From an uncultured Eubacteriales bacterium (GTDB lineage: Bacteria; Bacillota_A; Clostridia; Christensenellales; Aristaeellaceae): a DNA stretch of 7,318 nucleotides. Below are positions 1 through 6,651 of this stretch, one piece after another. Each line of letters begins with the position of its first letter. Position 1 is the stretch's first letter. The notes under the pieces were generated by a model, which did not search any database, was not told where the DNA came from, and saw only the letters and a list, made by a program, of their open reading frames with translations. Location: NCBI GenBank assembly GCA_900553645.1, contig USEE01000065.1:1-7318 (forward strand), given 5' to 3'. A program made the translations under genes and the position numbers.

Positions 1-12
1 GAGGAAAGCGCT

Positions 13-1797
13 ATGATGATGAGAAATGGCAAAAAGCAGGAGAAGGGCAGCATCCGTGACGCCGCGCCCAGGCTTAAAGAATACATGCGCTCCAGCATCG
101 GAATTATGCTGTTTGCGCTGGTGCTGGCGGCGCTGAGCGCAGTCATGACGATAATCGGCCCCAACAAGATCGGCGATATGGCGACGCTGATGTCGGACGG
201 CCTGACCACCGGCATAGACCTTAACGCGATTGCAAGGCTGGGCATATTCCTGGCCGTGATATACGCGCTCAGTGCGCTGTTCGGCTTTATTCAGCACTAC
301 ATAATGGCGAGTGAAACGCTCAAAATGTCGTACCGTATGCGCGGCGAGCTGTCCGAAAAGATAAACCGCGTACCGCAGAAGTACTTCAATACCACGTCGC
401 AGGGCGACATACTCAGCCTTATCACTAACGACGTATCCACGCTTCAGCAGGGCCTGACCAACAGCCTGCCCACCATAATCAGCGCCGCCACCCAGTTCGT
501 GGGCTGCCTGATAATGATGTTTGCTACCGAATGGCATCTGGCGCTGGTATCGCTGGGCGTGACGCTTTTAGGTATGCTGGCGCTGGCTCTTATAATGAGC
601 CGCTCTCAGCACTACTTCACGGCGCGCCAAAAGAGTCTGGGCGAGCTGAACGGCTATGTGGAGGAGATGTACTCCGGCCACGAGGTCGTACGCATCAGCC
701 GCGCGGGCGACAAAGTGGTCGAGCACTTCGATAAGCTTAACGCCGCCGTGTACGATGCCAACTGGCGCTCGCAGTTCCTTTCCGGCGTTATGCAGCCCCT
801 AATGAGCGTTATCGGCAACATCGCATACGTCGCGGTATGCGTGATGGGTTCCATACTCGCCATAAACGGCACTATCGAGTTTGGTGTGATTATATCGTTC
901 ATACTGTACGTGCGGCTGTTCACCTCGCCGCTTACCCAGATTGCGCAGGGCATGACCAATATGCAGACGGCTTCTGCCTCTGCCAAGCGCATATTCGACT
1001 TCCTCGAAAGCGAAGAACTGTCCGACGAAACCGGCAAGCGCGCGACTCTGCCCGCGGGGCGCGGTCAGGTATCGTTCGACCATGTGCGCTTCAGCTATCC
1101 CGATTCGCCCGACAAGGTAATCATAAAGGACTTCTCCGCCAGCGTAAAGCCCGGCCAGAAGGTCGCCATAGTCGGCCCCACCGGCGCTGGCAAGACCACA
1201 ATGGTAAACCTGCTTATGCGCTTTTTCGAGATCAACAGCGGCCGCATATCGATCGACGGCGTATCCACAGCCGACATGCGCCGCGAGGATGTGCACAATA
1301 TGTTCAGCATGGTACTTCAGGATACATGGCTGTTTGAAGGCACTGTGCGCGAGAATCTTGCCTATAACATGCAGGGCATAACCGACGCACAGTTAGAAGA
1401 AGTATGCCGCGCGTGCGGACTGGATAAGTTCGTGCATTCGCTGCCCAACGGCTTCGATACCGTGCTGTCCGACAGCACGTCCATCTCCGCAGGCCAGAAG
1501 CAGCTGCTTACGATAGCGCGCGCAATGCTGCAAAACGCGCCCATGCTGATACTGGACGAGGCTACGTCCTCTGTCGATACCCGTACCGAACTGCTGATAC
1601 AGCGTGCAATGGACGAGCTGACCAAAGGCCGCACCAGTTTCGTAATCGCACACCGACTGTCCACAATCAAGAATTCCGACATGATACTGGTCATGCGCGA
1701 CGGCGACGTTATCGAAAGCGGCACGCACGACGAGCTGATGGCCAAGGGCGGCTTCTATGCCGAACTGTACAACAGTCAGTTTGAACAGGCGGCCTAG
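13..1797 (+). CDS. ABC exporter half-transporter, fused permease and ATPase
   Basis: This is a type IV ABC exporter subunit of 594 residues, the usual length for one membrane domain plus one ATPase domain. Hydrophobic helices fill roughly residues 28-320. The nucleotide-binding domain follows: A-loop Tyr362, Walker A GPTGAGKTT at 388-396, Q-loop Gln436, Walker B MLILDE at 511-516 with catalytic Glu516, D-loop SSVD at 519-522 and H-loop His547. The signature is ISAGQ (491-495) instead of LSGGQ, which suits one half of a heterodimer. Adjacent tandem partners are common in this family, so the other half probably lies just upstream; that is inference. GAGGAA at bases 1-6 is the ribosome binding site, and any of three consecutive ATGs could start translation. 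The stop codon TAG is also the first three bases of the repeat element at 1795. The transported substrate (drug, lipid or peptide) cannot be read from the sequence. Confidence 0.95.
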   Translation: MMMRNGKKQEKGSIRDAAPRLKEYMRSSIGIMLFALVLAALSAVMTIIGPNKIGDMATLMSDGLTTGIDLNAIARLGIFLAVIYALSALFGFIQHYIMASETLKMSYRMRGELSEKINRVPQKYFNTTSQGDILSLITNDVSTLQQGLTNSLPTIISAATQFVGCLIMMFATEWHLALVSLGVTLLGMLALALIMSRSQHYFTARQKSLGELNGYVEEMYSGHEVVRISRAGDKVVEHFDKLNAAVYDANWRSQFLSGVMQPLMSVIGNIAYVAVCVMGSILAINGTIEFGVIISFILYVRLFTSPLTQIAQGMTNMQTASASAKRIFDFLESEELSDETGKRATLPAGRGQVSFDHVRFSYPDSPDKVIIKDFSASVKPGQKVAIVGPTGAGKTTMVNLLMRFFEINSGRISIDGVSTADMRREDVHNMFSMVLQDTWLFEGTVRENLAYNMQGITDAQLEEVCRACGLDKFVHSLPNGFDTVLSDSTSISAGQKQLLTIARAMLQNAPMLILDEATSSVDTRTELLIQRAMDELTKGRTSFVIAHRLSTIKNSDMILVMRDGDVIESGTHDELMAKGGFYAELYNSQFEQAA

Positions 1798-1957
1798 AGT
1801 GTGTCTCAAAAATTCCTTAATCCGCAATTTCGGGCGTCGCTCCGCCATTTCTGCGTCACAAGGCTCGACTTAGCGCTGCTAAGCCTTCGGATTTATTCCT
1901 TGAACTGACGAAAAATCCACTCGAACTTGCGGATTGTCCCGCTTGAGACACACTCTA
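1795..1957. repeat. Fold-back MITE-like element, copy 1
   Basis: A non-coding element of 163 bp is bounded by a perfect 15-bp inverted repeat, TAGAGTGTGTCTCAA at 1795-1809 and its complement at 1943-1957. More inverted matches lie inside, such as AATCCGCAA at 1819-1827 with TTGCGGATT at 1927-1935, and the centre holds a small hairpin (CTTAGC, then GCTAAG), so the whole unit can fold into one long imperfect hairpin. Both ends are TA, which fits the TA target duplication of IS630/Tc1-mariner-type elements, although TA could also be part of the inverted repeat. A diverged copy lies at 5016-5182. No transposase is present, so movement would need one in trans. It may also serve as a transcript 3' end, as it directly follows a stop codon. 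Confidence 0.8.
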
Positions 1958-1978
1958 AAAATTAAAAACAAAATAATC

Positions 1979-2020
1979 GCGCACGCAGATAAACGCAAAT
2001 GACTGTCTGCGTGCGCATTT
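1979..2020. terminator. Bidirectional intrinsic terminator between convergent genes
   Basis: A perfect 11-bp stem pairs GCGCACGCAGA (1979-1989) with TCTGCGTGCGC (2006-2016) around a 16-base loop. ATTTTATATTT follows on the plus strand, and an A-rich tract precedes it (1958-1977), giving a T-rich tail on the minus strand. It sits between the plus-strand transporter and the minus-strand esterase, so it can stop both transcripts. Confidence 0.85.
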
Positions 2021-2078
2021 TATATTTAAGGTATAAGGCGGCATGGCGTACCCGAACCAGCCATTGAAGATATTTACT

Positions 2079-2967
2079 TCACTTCTCATCATCCTGGATA
2101 GCAAAGTAATGCTCAGCCGCATATTCAAACCGCCTGTCAAATTCCGCGCCGGCCTGTTTACTGACTTTAAGGCAGGGAAGCATCATGTCAAACGCATGAA
2201 ATAACCCCGGATAAACGTCAACGCCCGCTTCAACTCCCGCGCGGCGCAGATTGTCTATAAAAGCCATTGTCTCGGCATAAAACGGCTCGGCAGTGCTGAC
2301 AAACGTATACGCTGGAGGAAGCCCGGAATAGTCCTCTCTGCGCGCGGGCGCGGCATACGCGGGCACGTCCCCCGCGCGGTTGCAACACGCAGGGGAAACC
2401 GAGCGCGGGCGCGGCATACGCGGGCACGTCGCCGTCCACTCCGCGCAGATACTTGCTCCACGCGGAGTGGTTGCGCCGCGTGTTCCATACGGGCGCGTGG
2501 TTGTCGCGCGAAGTCTTAGTGTCCCGGTCGTCGATCATGGGATACAGCGGCATCTGAAACGCGATATTCACGCCGCCAATATCCTTCTCATACATGCATA
2601 GCGCCGCCGCCAGCCCTCCGCCTGCGCTTTCGCCGCCCACCATGATCTGGTCGGATCGTACGCCCAGCTCGTCCGCGTGCTCTTTCAAATACATCAGTGC
2701 GCGGTGACAGTCCTCAAGCGCGGCCGGGTAGGGTGCTTGTCCCGCCAGCCGGTACTCGGGCGAAACAACTATCGCGCCATACTTAATCACAAGGTTCCGC
2801 GCGCGCGACATGTGCACCATCCCCGGCATACCGACGACATACCCGCCGCCGTGAATCCACAGTACGCCGGGGCGCTTTTGCGCCGTTGTACCCTTGGGAC
2901 TAAGTATAAGCAGCTTCAGCGAACCGCCGTCGGACGGTATCGTTGCCTTGCGCGTATTGTATCGCAT
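2079..2967 (-). pseudogene. Alpha/beta-hydrolase (HSL-family esterase), frameshifted by a 61-bp insertion
   Basis: The reading frame resembles hormone-sensitive-lipase (family IV) carboxylesterases, cytoplasmic enzymes that hydrolyse short acyl esters. The 5' part has the oxyanion motif HGGG (residues 39-42) and the nucleophile elbow GESAGG (112-117, Ser114). After residue 188 the frame is lost, and the remainder continues in another frame with SGLPPAY, AEPFYAE and the likely catalytic His in GLFHAFD. The break coincides with a 28-bp direct repeat (2342-2369 and 2403-2430) offset by 61 bp; removing 61 bp gives exactly 275 codons plus stop. GGAGGG at 2973-2978 lies five bases from the ATG at 2967, so this start is preferred over the in-frame ATG at 2991. 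A good promoter remains, suggesting recent loss. In the usual catalytic Asp position (DPL) the reconstructed protein has Glu (AEPF). An assembly error is the main alternative to a true pseudogene. Confidence 0.85.
2342..2430. repeat. 28-bp direct repeat flanking a 33-bp dyad insert
   Basis: The 28 bases at 2342-2369 recur exactly at 2403-2430. The 33 bases between (2370-2402) contain an imperfect dyad centred on the palindrome GTTGCAAC (2379-2386), with CCCC at 2370-2373 facing GGGG at 2392-2395. One repeat unit plus this insert is 61 bp, not a multiple of three, and it breaks the esterase frame. The ancestral sequence at the repeat encodes DVPAYAAPAR, a normal esterase segment, so the repeat itself is host gene sequence and the 33 bases are the foreign part. 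Confidence 0.85.
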
Positions 2968-3015
2968 ATGCGCCCTCCAGCAATAAGTCAATCCATGCCT
3001 GACAAATGCAATCAG

Positions 3016-3044
3016 ATTATATCACAAGGTGTTAGACAAATCAA
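3016..3044 (-). promoter_or_regulatory. Promoter of the broken esterase gene
   Basis: Read on the minus strand, TTGATT (3039-3044), a 17-base spacer and TATAAT (3016-3021) form a near-consensus sigma-A promoter. TGTGA directly before the -10 box adds an extended -10 element. It points at the ATG at 2967 and leaves a leader of roughly 40 bases. Confidence 0.75.
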
Positions 3045-3083
3045 ACCTCGCTAACCGATAGAATCATTAGTATATAAAATTAG

Positions 3084-3112
3084 TTGCAAACATGCGCATT
3101 CGGCATTATAAT
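3084..3112 (+). promoter_or_regulatory. Promoter of the sugar transferase-glycosidase unit
   Basis: TTGCAA (3084-3089), a 17-base spacer and a perfect TATAAT (3107-3112) lie about 37 bases before the ATG at 3149. It is divergent from the esterase promoter, with about 40 bases between their -35 boxes. Confidence 0.8.
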
Positions 3113-3148
3113 TAAAACACTATGTGCCCAATAACAGGAGGAAGCGCC

Positions 3149-3763
3149 ATGAAATCACCAGCCGAGCCTAAGCAAGCCCCGATATACCGCGCACTGAAAA
3201 GGGCGTTCGATATTTGCATGTCGGCATTGCTTATGCTGATACTGTGGCCGCTGGGCGCGGCGCTGGCAATCATGATTGTGCTGGACTCCAAAGGCTCGCC
3301 GATTTATGCCCAGAATCGCATAGGGCTTAACAAGCGCCATATCCGCCTGTACAAATTCCGCAGCATGGTAAGCAATGCCGATGCCCTGAAAAGCAATTTT
3401 ACGCCCGAACAGCTCGCCGAATGGCAGCAGAATTTCCGCCTTGAGCACGACCCGCGCATAACGAAGATGGGTGCGTTCCTGCGGCGCACCGGGTTGGACG
3501 AGCTTCCTCAGCTGCTAAATATATTTAAGGGCGAAATGAGCTTTGTCGGCCCGCGTCCGATAGTGGAGGAGGAACTGCCGCTCTACGGCGAATGCGCTGA
3601 AAAGTTGATAAGCGTAAAACCGGGGCTTACCGGCTACTGGCAGGTATACGCCGCGCCCGACTGCACATACGCCGGGCGAATAGAAATGGACATGCACTAC
3701 ATAGATAACGCAAGCCTGCGCATTGACGCGCAGATAATCCGAAAGACACTTTCGCGCAGATGA
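3149..3763 (+). CDS. Bacterial sugar transferase (polyprenyl-phosphate glycosyl-1-phosphate transferase)
   Basis: This 204-residue protein belongs to the Bac_transf family (WcaJ/PglC-type phosphoglycosyl transferases), which move a sugar phosphate from a UDP-sugar to undecaprenyl phosphate at the inner membrane face, the first step of many surface glycans. Visible features are one hydrophobic re-entrant or membrane segment at about 24-45, YKFRSM at 68-73, the catalytic Asp117-Glu118 pair in TGLDELPQ, SFVGPRP at 131-137 and KPGLTGYWQV at 157-166. It lacks the large N-terminal membrane domain of WcaJ, so it is the short catalytic form. The start was set by AGGAGGA at 3136-3142, six bases before this ATG; the in-frame ATG at 3122 has no such site and sits almost on the predicted transcription start. 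No glycosyltransferases or flippase genes accompany it, which is unusual. The C-terminus is slightly short compared with typical members. The sugar is unknown. Confidence 0.92.
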   Translation: MKSPAEPKQAPIYRALKRAFDICMSALLMLILWPLGAALAIMIVLDSKGSPIYAQNRIGLNKRHIRLYKFRSMVSNADALKSNFTPEQLAEWQQNFRLEHDPRITKMGAFLRRTGLDELPQLLNIFKGEMSFVGPRPIVEEELPLYGECAEKLISVKPGLTGYWQVYAAPDCTYAGRIEMDMHYIDNASLRIDAQIIRKTLSRR

Positions 3764-3801
3764 TAAAACTGAAAATACCAAATCAGCATGGAGGGAAAAA
3801 C

Positions 3802-5013
3802 ATGTTTGAAATGCCGCCCCGCGAGCGAATACTTGAGCGCTATGAACAGGCAAAAAAACGCATAGAGGACTTTCACATACGCACCTTTCCGGAACAGCCC
3901 GGCCCGATATTCCTGATCTCGACTGCGTATCCGGGCGTGTGGATGGAGCACGCGTTCGACGCGGTATGCTATGCAAGGCTGAACCCGGACAGCAGCCTCG
4001 CAAAAGACGTCGCCCGCAGCCAAATGCTTTTGTTCCTGCGCAACCAGCGTCCGGACGGCCATCTGCCTTTCAACGTGGTCGATACCAGCCTGAACACGGG
4101 GCGGCTGCACCCGGTGGGCTATTCGCAGATACAGGAATGCGTCTCGTTTGCGCGGCTGTGTCTGGAGGTATATGAGATCACGGGTGATATGGACTTTTTG
4201 AAGGAGGCATATGCGGGCTGTGCGCGCTGGGATAAGTGGCTGTGCGATAAGCGCATGACGCGCGGCACGGGGCTTATCGAACTATTCTGCCTGTACGATA
4301 CCGGCCACGACAACAGCGCGCGCCTTGCCGACGTGCCCGTGCAATGCCCCGATACGTATGGCGAAACGCCCGTGGACAGCGAAGCCGTGCCCATGCTTGC
4401 GCCCGACATGAATGCGGTGTTCTATGGCGACCGCAAGGCGCTTGCCGACATGGCGCGCGTGCTCGGACGCGATGAAGAAGCCGCCGAATGGGAGCGCAAG
4501 GCCGTCGATGTGCGCGAAAAAATGCTGAATCTGCTTTACGATAAGCAGGATGAGTTCTTCTACGATCTCGATGCCAAGGGCAATCTGCGCCGCTTCCCGT
4601 CGATAGCCATAAGCAACGTGTTTACAGAGCATGTGCTTACTCAGGCAGAATTCGACGCGATATACGACCGCCACATGCGCAATCCAGCCGAGTTCTGGAC
4701 TGAATATCCGTTCCCGTCGATGGCGGTAAACAGCCCCGCCGTAAACGGCCATGCGCCGCAAAACTGCTGGGGCTACTATTCTCAGGCATTAACCGCGCTG
4801 CGCTGTCAGCGCTGGATGGACTACTATGGCCGCAGTGCAGACTATGATCATCTACTGTCGCGCTGGGTGGCCGCAATCGCAAGTCACGACGGCAAGCTGT
4901 TCACGCAGGAGCTTGACCCGCTAACCGGCAACCCGACCAACTGCTCCGAATGGTATTCCAGCGCGATGCTGATGTACATGTACGCGGTGAAGCGCCTGGG
5001 CTACATCGAATAA
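3802..5013 (+). CDS. (Alpha/alpha)6-barrel glycoside hydrolase, MGH1/GH63-GH37-like
   Basis: The 403-residue protein resembles the catalytic domain of GH63/GH37-type inverting glycosidases (mannosylglycerate hydrolase, YgjK, trehalase), often named MGH1-like. It has repeated helical pairs with W, Y and G spacing typical of a six-hairpin toroid. YDTGHDNSAR (165-174) matches the family motif whose Asp is the general acid, here probably Asp170. QELDPLTG (369-376) matches the segment carrying the catalytic base, probably Glu370. The NGHAPQNCWGYYSQ and CSEWYSSA stretches are further typical signatures. There is no signal peptide, so it should act on imported or internal oligosaccharides in the cytoplasm. 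It follows the sugar transferase by 38 bases in the same operon. GGAGGG at 3790-3795 supports this ATG; an upstream ATG at 3760 overlaps the previous stop as ATGA and could allow coupled initiation with 14 extra residues. The exact substrate is not identifiable. Confidence 0.85.
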   Translation: MFEMPPRERILERYEQAKKRIEDFHIRTFPEQPGPIFLISTAYPGVWMEHAFDAVCYARLNPDSSLAKDVARSQMLLFLRNQRPDGHLPFNVVDTSLNTGRLHPVGYSQIQECVSFARLCLEVYEITGDMDFLKEAYAGCARWDKWLCDKRMTRGTGLIELFCLYDTGHDNSARLADVPVQCPDTYGETPVDSEAVPMLAPDMNAVFYGDRKALADMARVLGRDEEAAEWERKAVDVREKMLNLLYDKQDEFFYDLDAKGNLRRFPSIAISNVFTEHVLTQAEFDAIYDRHMRNPAEFWTEYPFPSMAVNSPAVNGHAPQNCWGYYSQALTALRCQRWMDYYGRSADYDHLLSRWVAAIASHDGKLFTQELDPLTGNPTNCSEWYSSAMLMYMYAVKRLGYIE

Positions 5014-5015
5014 TG

Positions 5016-5182
5016 TAGAGTATGTCTTAAAAATTCCTTAATTCGCAATCACGGTGTCTTTTACGCCATTTCTGCATCAGACCCCCTCGACTTGGCACTG
5101 CGGCTAAGCTTTCGGAGTTCTTCCTTGAACTGACGCAAAATCCACTCCTACTTGCGGATTTCCATTTTTACGACAAACTCGA
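5016..5182. repeat. Fold-back MITE-like element, copy 2 (decayed)
   Basis: This 167-bp stretch aligns end to end with copy 1 at 1795-1957, in the same orientation, with many substitutions and a few short indels. Shared blocks include AAAAATTCCTTAAT, GCCATTTCTGC, CTCGACTT, TTCCTTGAACTGACG and CTTGCGGATT. The left terminus TAGAGTATGTCTTAA differs from copy 1 at two positions, and the right terminus (5168-5182) at four, so the ends no longer pair perfectly. Some stem changes keep G-U pairing, for example AATTCGCAA (5040-5048) with TTGCGGATT (5152-5160). It begins two bases after the glycosidase stop codon, in the same position relative to its gene as copy 1. Confidence 0.8.
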
Positions 5183-5243
5183 ATAATAACCTAAATTTAT
5201 TTCACCAGTGTAGCAAATATTTGTAGCAATGCCCGCCCGTATG

Positions 5244-5252
5244 TGATATAAT
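5244..5252 (+). promoter_or_regulatory. Extended -10 promoter of the GH109-like gene
   Basis: TGATATAAT (5244-5252) is a perfect TGn extended -10 box. No good -35 lies at the right distance; TTGTAG at 5221-5226 is 20 bases away. The predicted transcript starts near 5259, about 29 bases before the ATG. Confidence 0.65.
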
Positions 5253-5287
5253 ATGTGCGACAACCTGTACAAGGGGGAAATATATTA

Positions 5288-6550
5288 ATGAGCATTTGGG
5301 ATTTTGGCCGCAAGGTTCGCATGTGCGTGGCTGGCCTTGGCCCGCGCGGCACCAGCCAGATGAAGACCCTGCTGGAGATGGAAGACGTTGAATTTGTGGG
5401 CGTGTGCGACATTATCGAAGAGCGTGCGGTAAAGGCTGCCGACATCGTCGCTGGAAAGCGCGAAGGCCGCCGTCCTCAGATATTTACCGATTCTCATGAA
5501 ATGCTGGAAAAAGTGGACGCCGAGGCCATGCTTATCACGACCGATTGGTGCTCCCATATCCGTATCGCTATCGATGCCATGAAGCACGGCGTGCGCCCGG
5601 CTATGGAAGTCGGCGGCGCGACCGACGTGTTCGAGTGCTGGGAATTGGTTCGCACCAGCGAGCAGACCGGCGTGCCCTGCATGTTGCTGGAGAACTGCTG
5701 CTTCGGCAAAAAGGAAATGACGCTGCTCAACATGATCAAAAAGGATCTGTTCGGCGACGTGGTATACTGCGCCGGCGGCTACGAGCATGACCTGCGCGAC
5801 GAAATAGGCAAGGGCGACGAGACCCATCACTATCGTATGCGCAACTTCAAAAACCGCAACGGCGAGCTGTATCCGACCCACGAGCTGGGCCCGATAGCTC
5901 AGTACCTCAAGATTAACCGCGGCAACCGCATGGTAACGCTTACCGCCATGGCGTCCCGCGCTGCGGGCCAGCAGGCCTGGATGCGCGCCAATCGCGGCGA
6001 GGAGTGGAAGGACGTTCGCTTCAACGAGGGCGACGTAGTTACCACCCTTATCAAGTGCGCCGGCGGCGAAATGATTTCCCTGACCCATAACTGCTCGCTC
6101 CCGCGCCCTTATTCCCGCGGCGGCGTGATTCAGGGCACCAAGGGCATATGGGAAGAGGACAACGAGGGCATTTACCTCGACGGCATCAGCCCCGTCGATC
6201 CCAAGTACTGGACGCATAAGTGGGAGAAGGACGAGAAGTACATCGAGGAGTACATGCATCCGCTGTGGAAGGCCTACGAGAGCTTCGGCCCGCGCGGCGG
6301 CCACGACGGCATGGACTACCTCGCGCTGCGCTCCTTCGTTGAGAGCGTGCAGAAGGGCTGCCAGCCGCCCATCGACGTGTACGATGCGGCTGCTTGGATG
6401 AGCATCACTTGCCTGAGCGAGCAGTCCATAGCGCTGGGCTCCACCCCCGTGGCTATCCCGGACTTTACCAATGGCCGCTGGATGGAGAACCATCCCATGC
6501 CCAAGAGCTGCTTCTCGCTGGACACCGTTCACGAGGATATGTTTGAATAA
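5288..6550 (+). CDS. Gfo/Idh/MocA-fold protein, GH109-like (NAD-dependent alpha-N-acetylgalactosaminidase type)
   Basis: The 420-residue protein has an N-terminal Rossmann domain with GLGPRG at 16-21 and a C-terminal substrate domain. Several stretches match GH109, whose members cleave glycosides by a transient NAD oxidation-elimination mechanism: ECWELVRTSEQTG, LLENC (Glu135), GGYEHDLRDE (His167), YPTHELGPIAQY (Tyr195, His198), KINRGNRM, RPYSRGG (Tyr275) and GGHDGMDY. The EKP-type Lys of classical dehydrogenases is replaced by EVGG (107-110), as expected for the GH109 branch. No Tat or Sec signal is present, whereas several characterised GH109 enzymes are exported, so this one is likely cytoplasmic. 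GGGGGA at 5273-5278 supports the chosen ATG; the in-frame GTG at 5255 lies in the promoter region. Only 5 of 24 Ile codons are ATA, against 11 of 14 in the following gene, hinting at high expression. It appears monocistronic, with its own promoter and terminator. The alternative is an ordinary oxidoreductase of unknown substrate. Confidence 0.85.
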   Translation: MSIWDFGRKVRMCVAGLGPRGTSQMKTLLEMEDVEFVGVCDIIEERAVKAADIVAGKREGRRPQIFTDSHEMLEKVDAEAMLITTDWCSHIRIAIDAMKHGVRPAMEVGGATDVFECWELVRTSEQTGVPCMLLENCCFGKKEMTLLNMIKKDLFGDVVYCAGGYEHDLRDEIGKGDETHHYRMRNFKNRNGELYPTHELGPIAQYLKINRGNRMVTLTAMASRAAGQQAWMRANRGEEWKDVRFNEGDVVTTLIKCAGGEMISLTHNCSLPRPYSRGGVIQGTKGIWEEDNEGIYLDGISPVDPKYWTHKWEKDEKYIEEYMHPLWKAYESFGPRGGHDGMDYLALRSFVESVQKGCQPPIDVYDAAAWMSITCLSEQSIALGSTPVAIPDFTNGRWMENHPMPKSCFSLDTVHEDMFE

Positions 6551-6569
6551 TCGCATTTACTGCATATCG

Positions 6570-6602
6570 GAGCTGCCGTATTCATATGCGGCGGCTCTTT
6601 TT
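6570..6602 (+). terminator. Intrinsic terminator after the GH109-like gene
   Basis: GAGCTGCCG (6570-6578) pairs with CGGCGGCTC (6589-6597) with one G-U pair, across a ten-base loop. Five T follow at 6598-6602. It starts 20 bases after the stop codon. Confidence 0.85.
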
Positions 6603-6634
6603 CTCATATATCTCAAAATTAACATAAACCACGT

Positions 6635-6651
6635 TTAACATTGTCTGTTAA
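6635..6651. promoter_or_regulatory. Possible operator, TTAACA-N5-TGTTAA dyad
   Basis: A perfect 6-bp inverted repeat with a five-base spacer (TTGTC) lies just upstream of the -35 position for the HAD gene. It has the size and symmetry of a dimeric repressor or activator site, but chance occurrence in this AT-rich gap cannot be excluded and no regulator is encoded nearby. Confidence 0.35.

Noticed and set aside
1795..1957. Copy 1 as an ordinary rho-independent terminator only
   Set aside because: The perfect 15-bp ends, TA boundaries and a full-length second copy exceed what a terminator needs, and a separate strong terminator follows at 1979-2020.
2017..2078. Possible small gene or RNA between the terminator and the esterase 3' end
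   Set aside because: Only 62 bases, with no ribosome binding site, conserved fold or recognisable motif.
2230..2991. Intact 253-residue esterase starting at 2991
   Set aside because: The last 60 or so residues are Arg/Ala-rich out-of-frame translation after the 61-bp insertion, and the true start is 2967 where a ribosome binding site is present.
3122..3148. Upstream ATG for the sugar transferase
   Set aside because: It has no ribosome binding site and lies beside the predicted transcription start, whereas AGGAGGA is correctly placed for the ATG at 3149.
5285..6556. Minus-strand open frame of 423 codons opposite the GH109-like gene
   Set aside because: It is the antisense shadow of a gene with clear family motifs, promoter and terminator. 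Its translation is Ala/His/Leu-rich with no recognisable domain.
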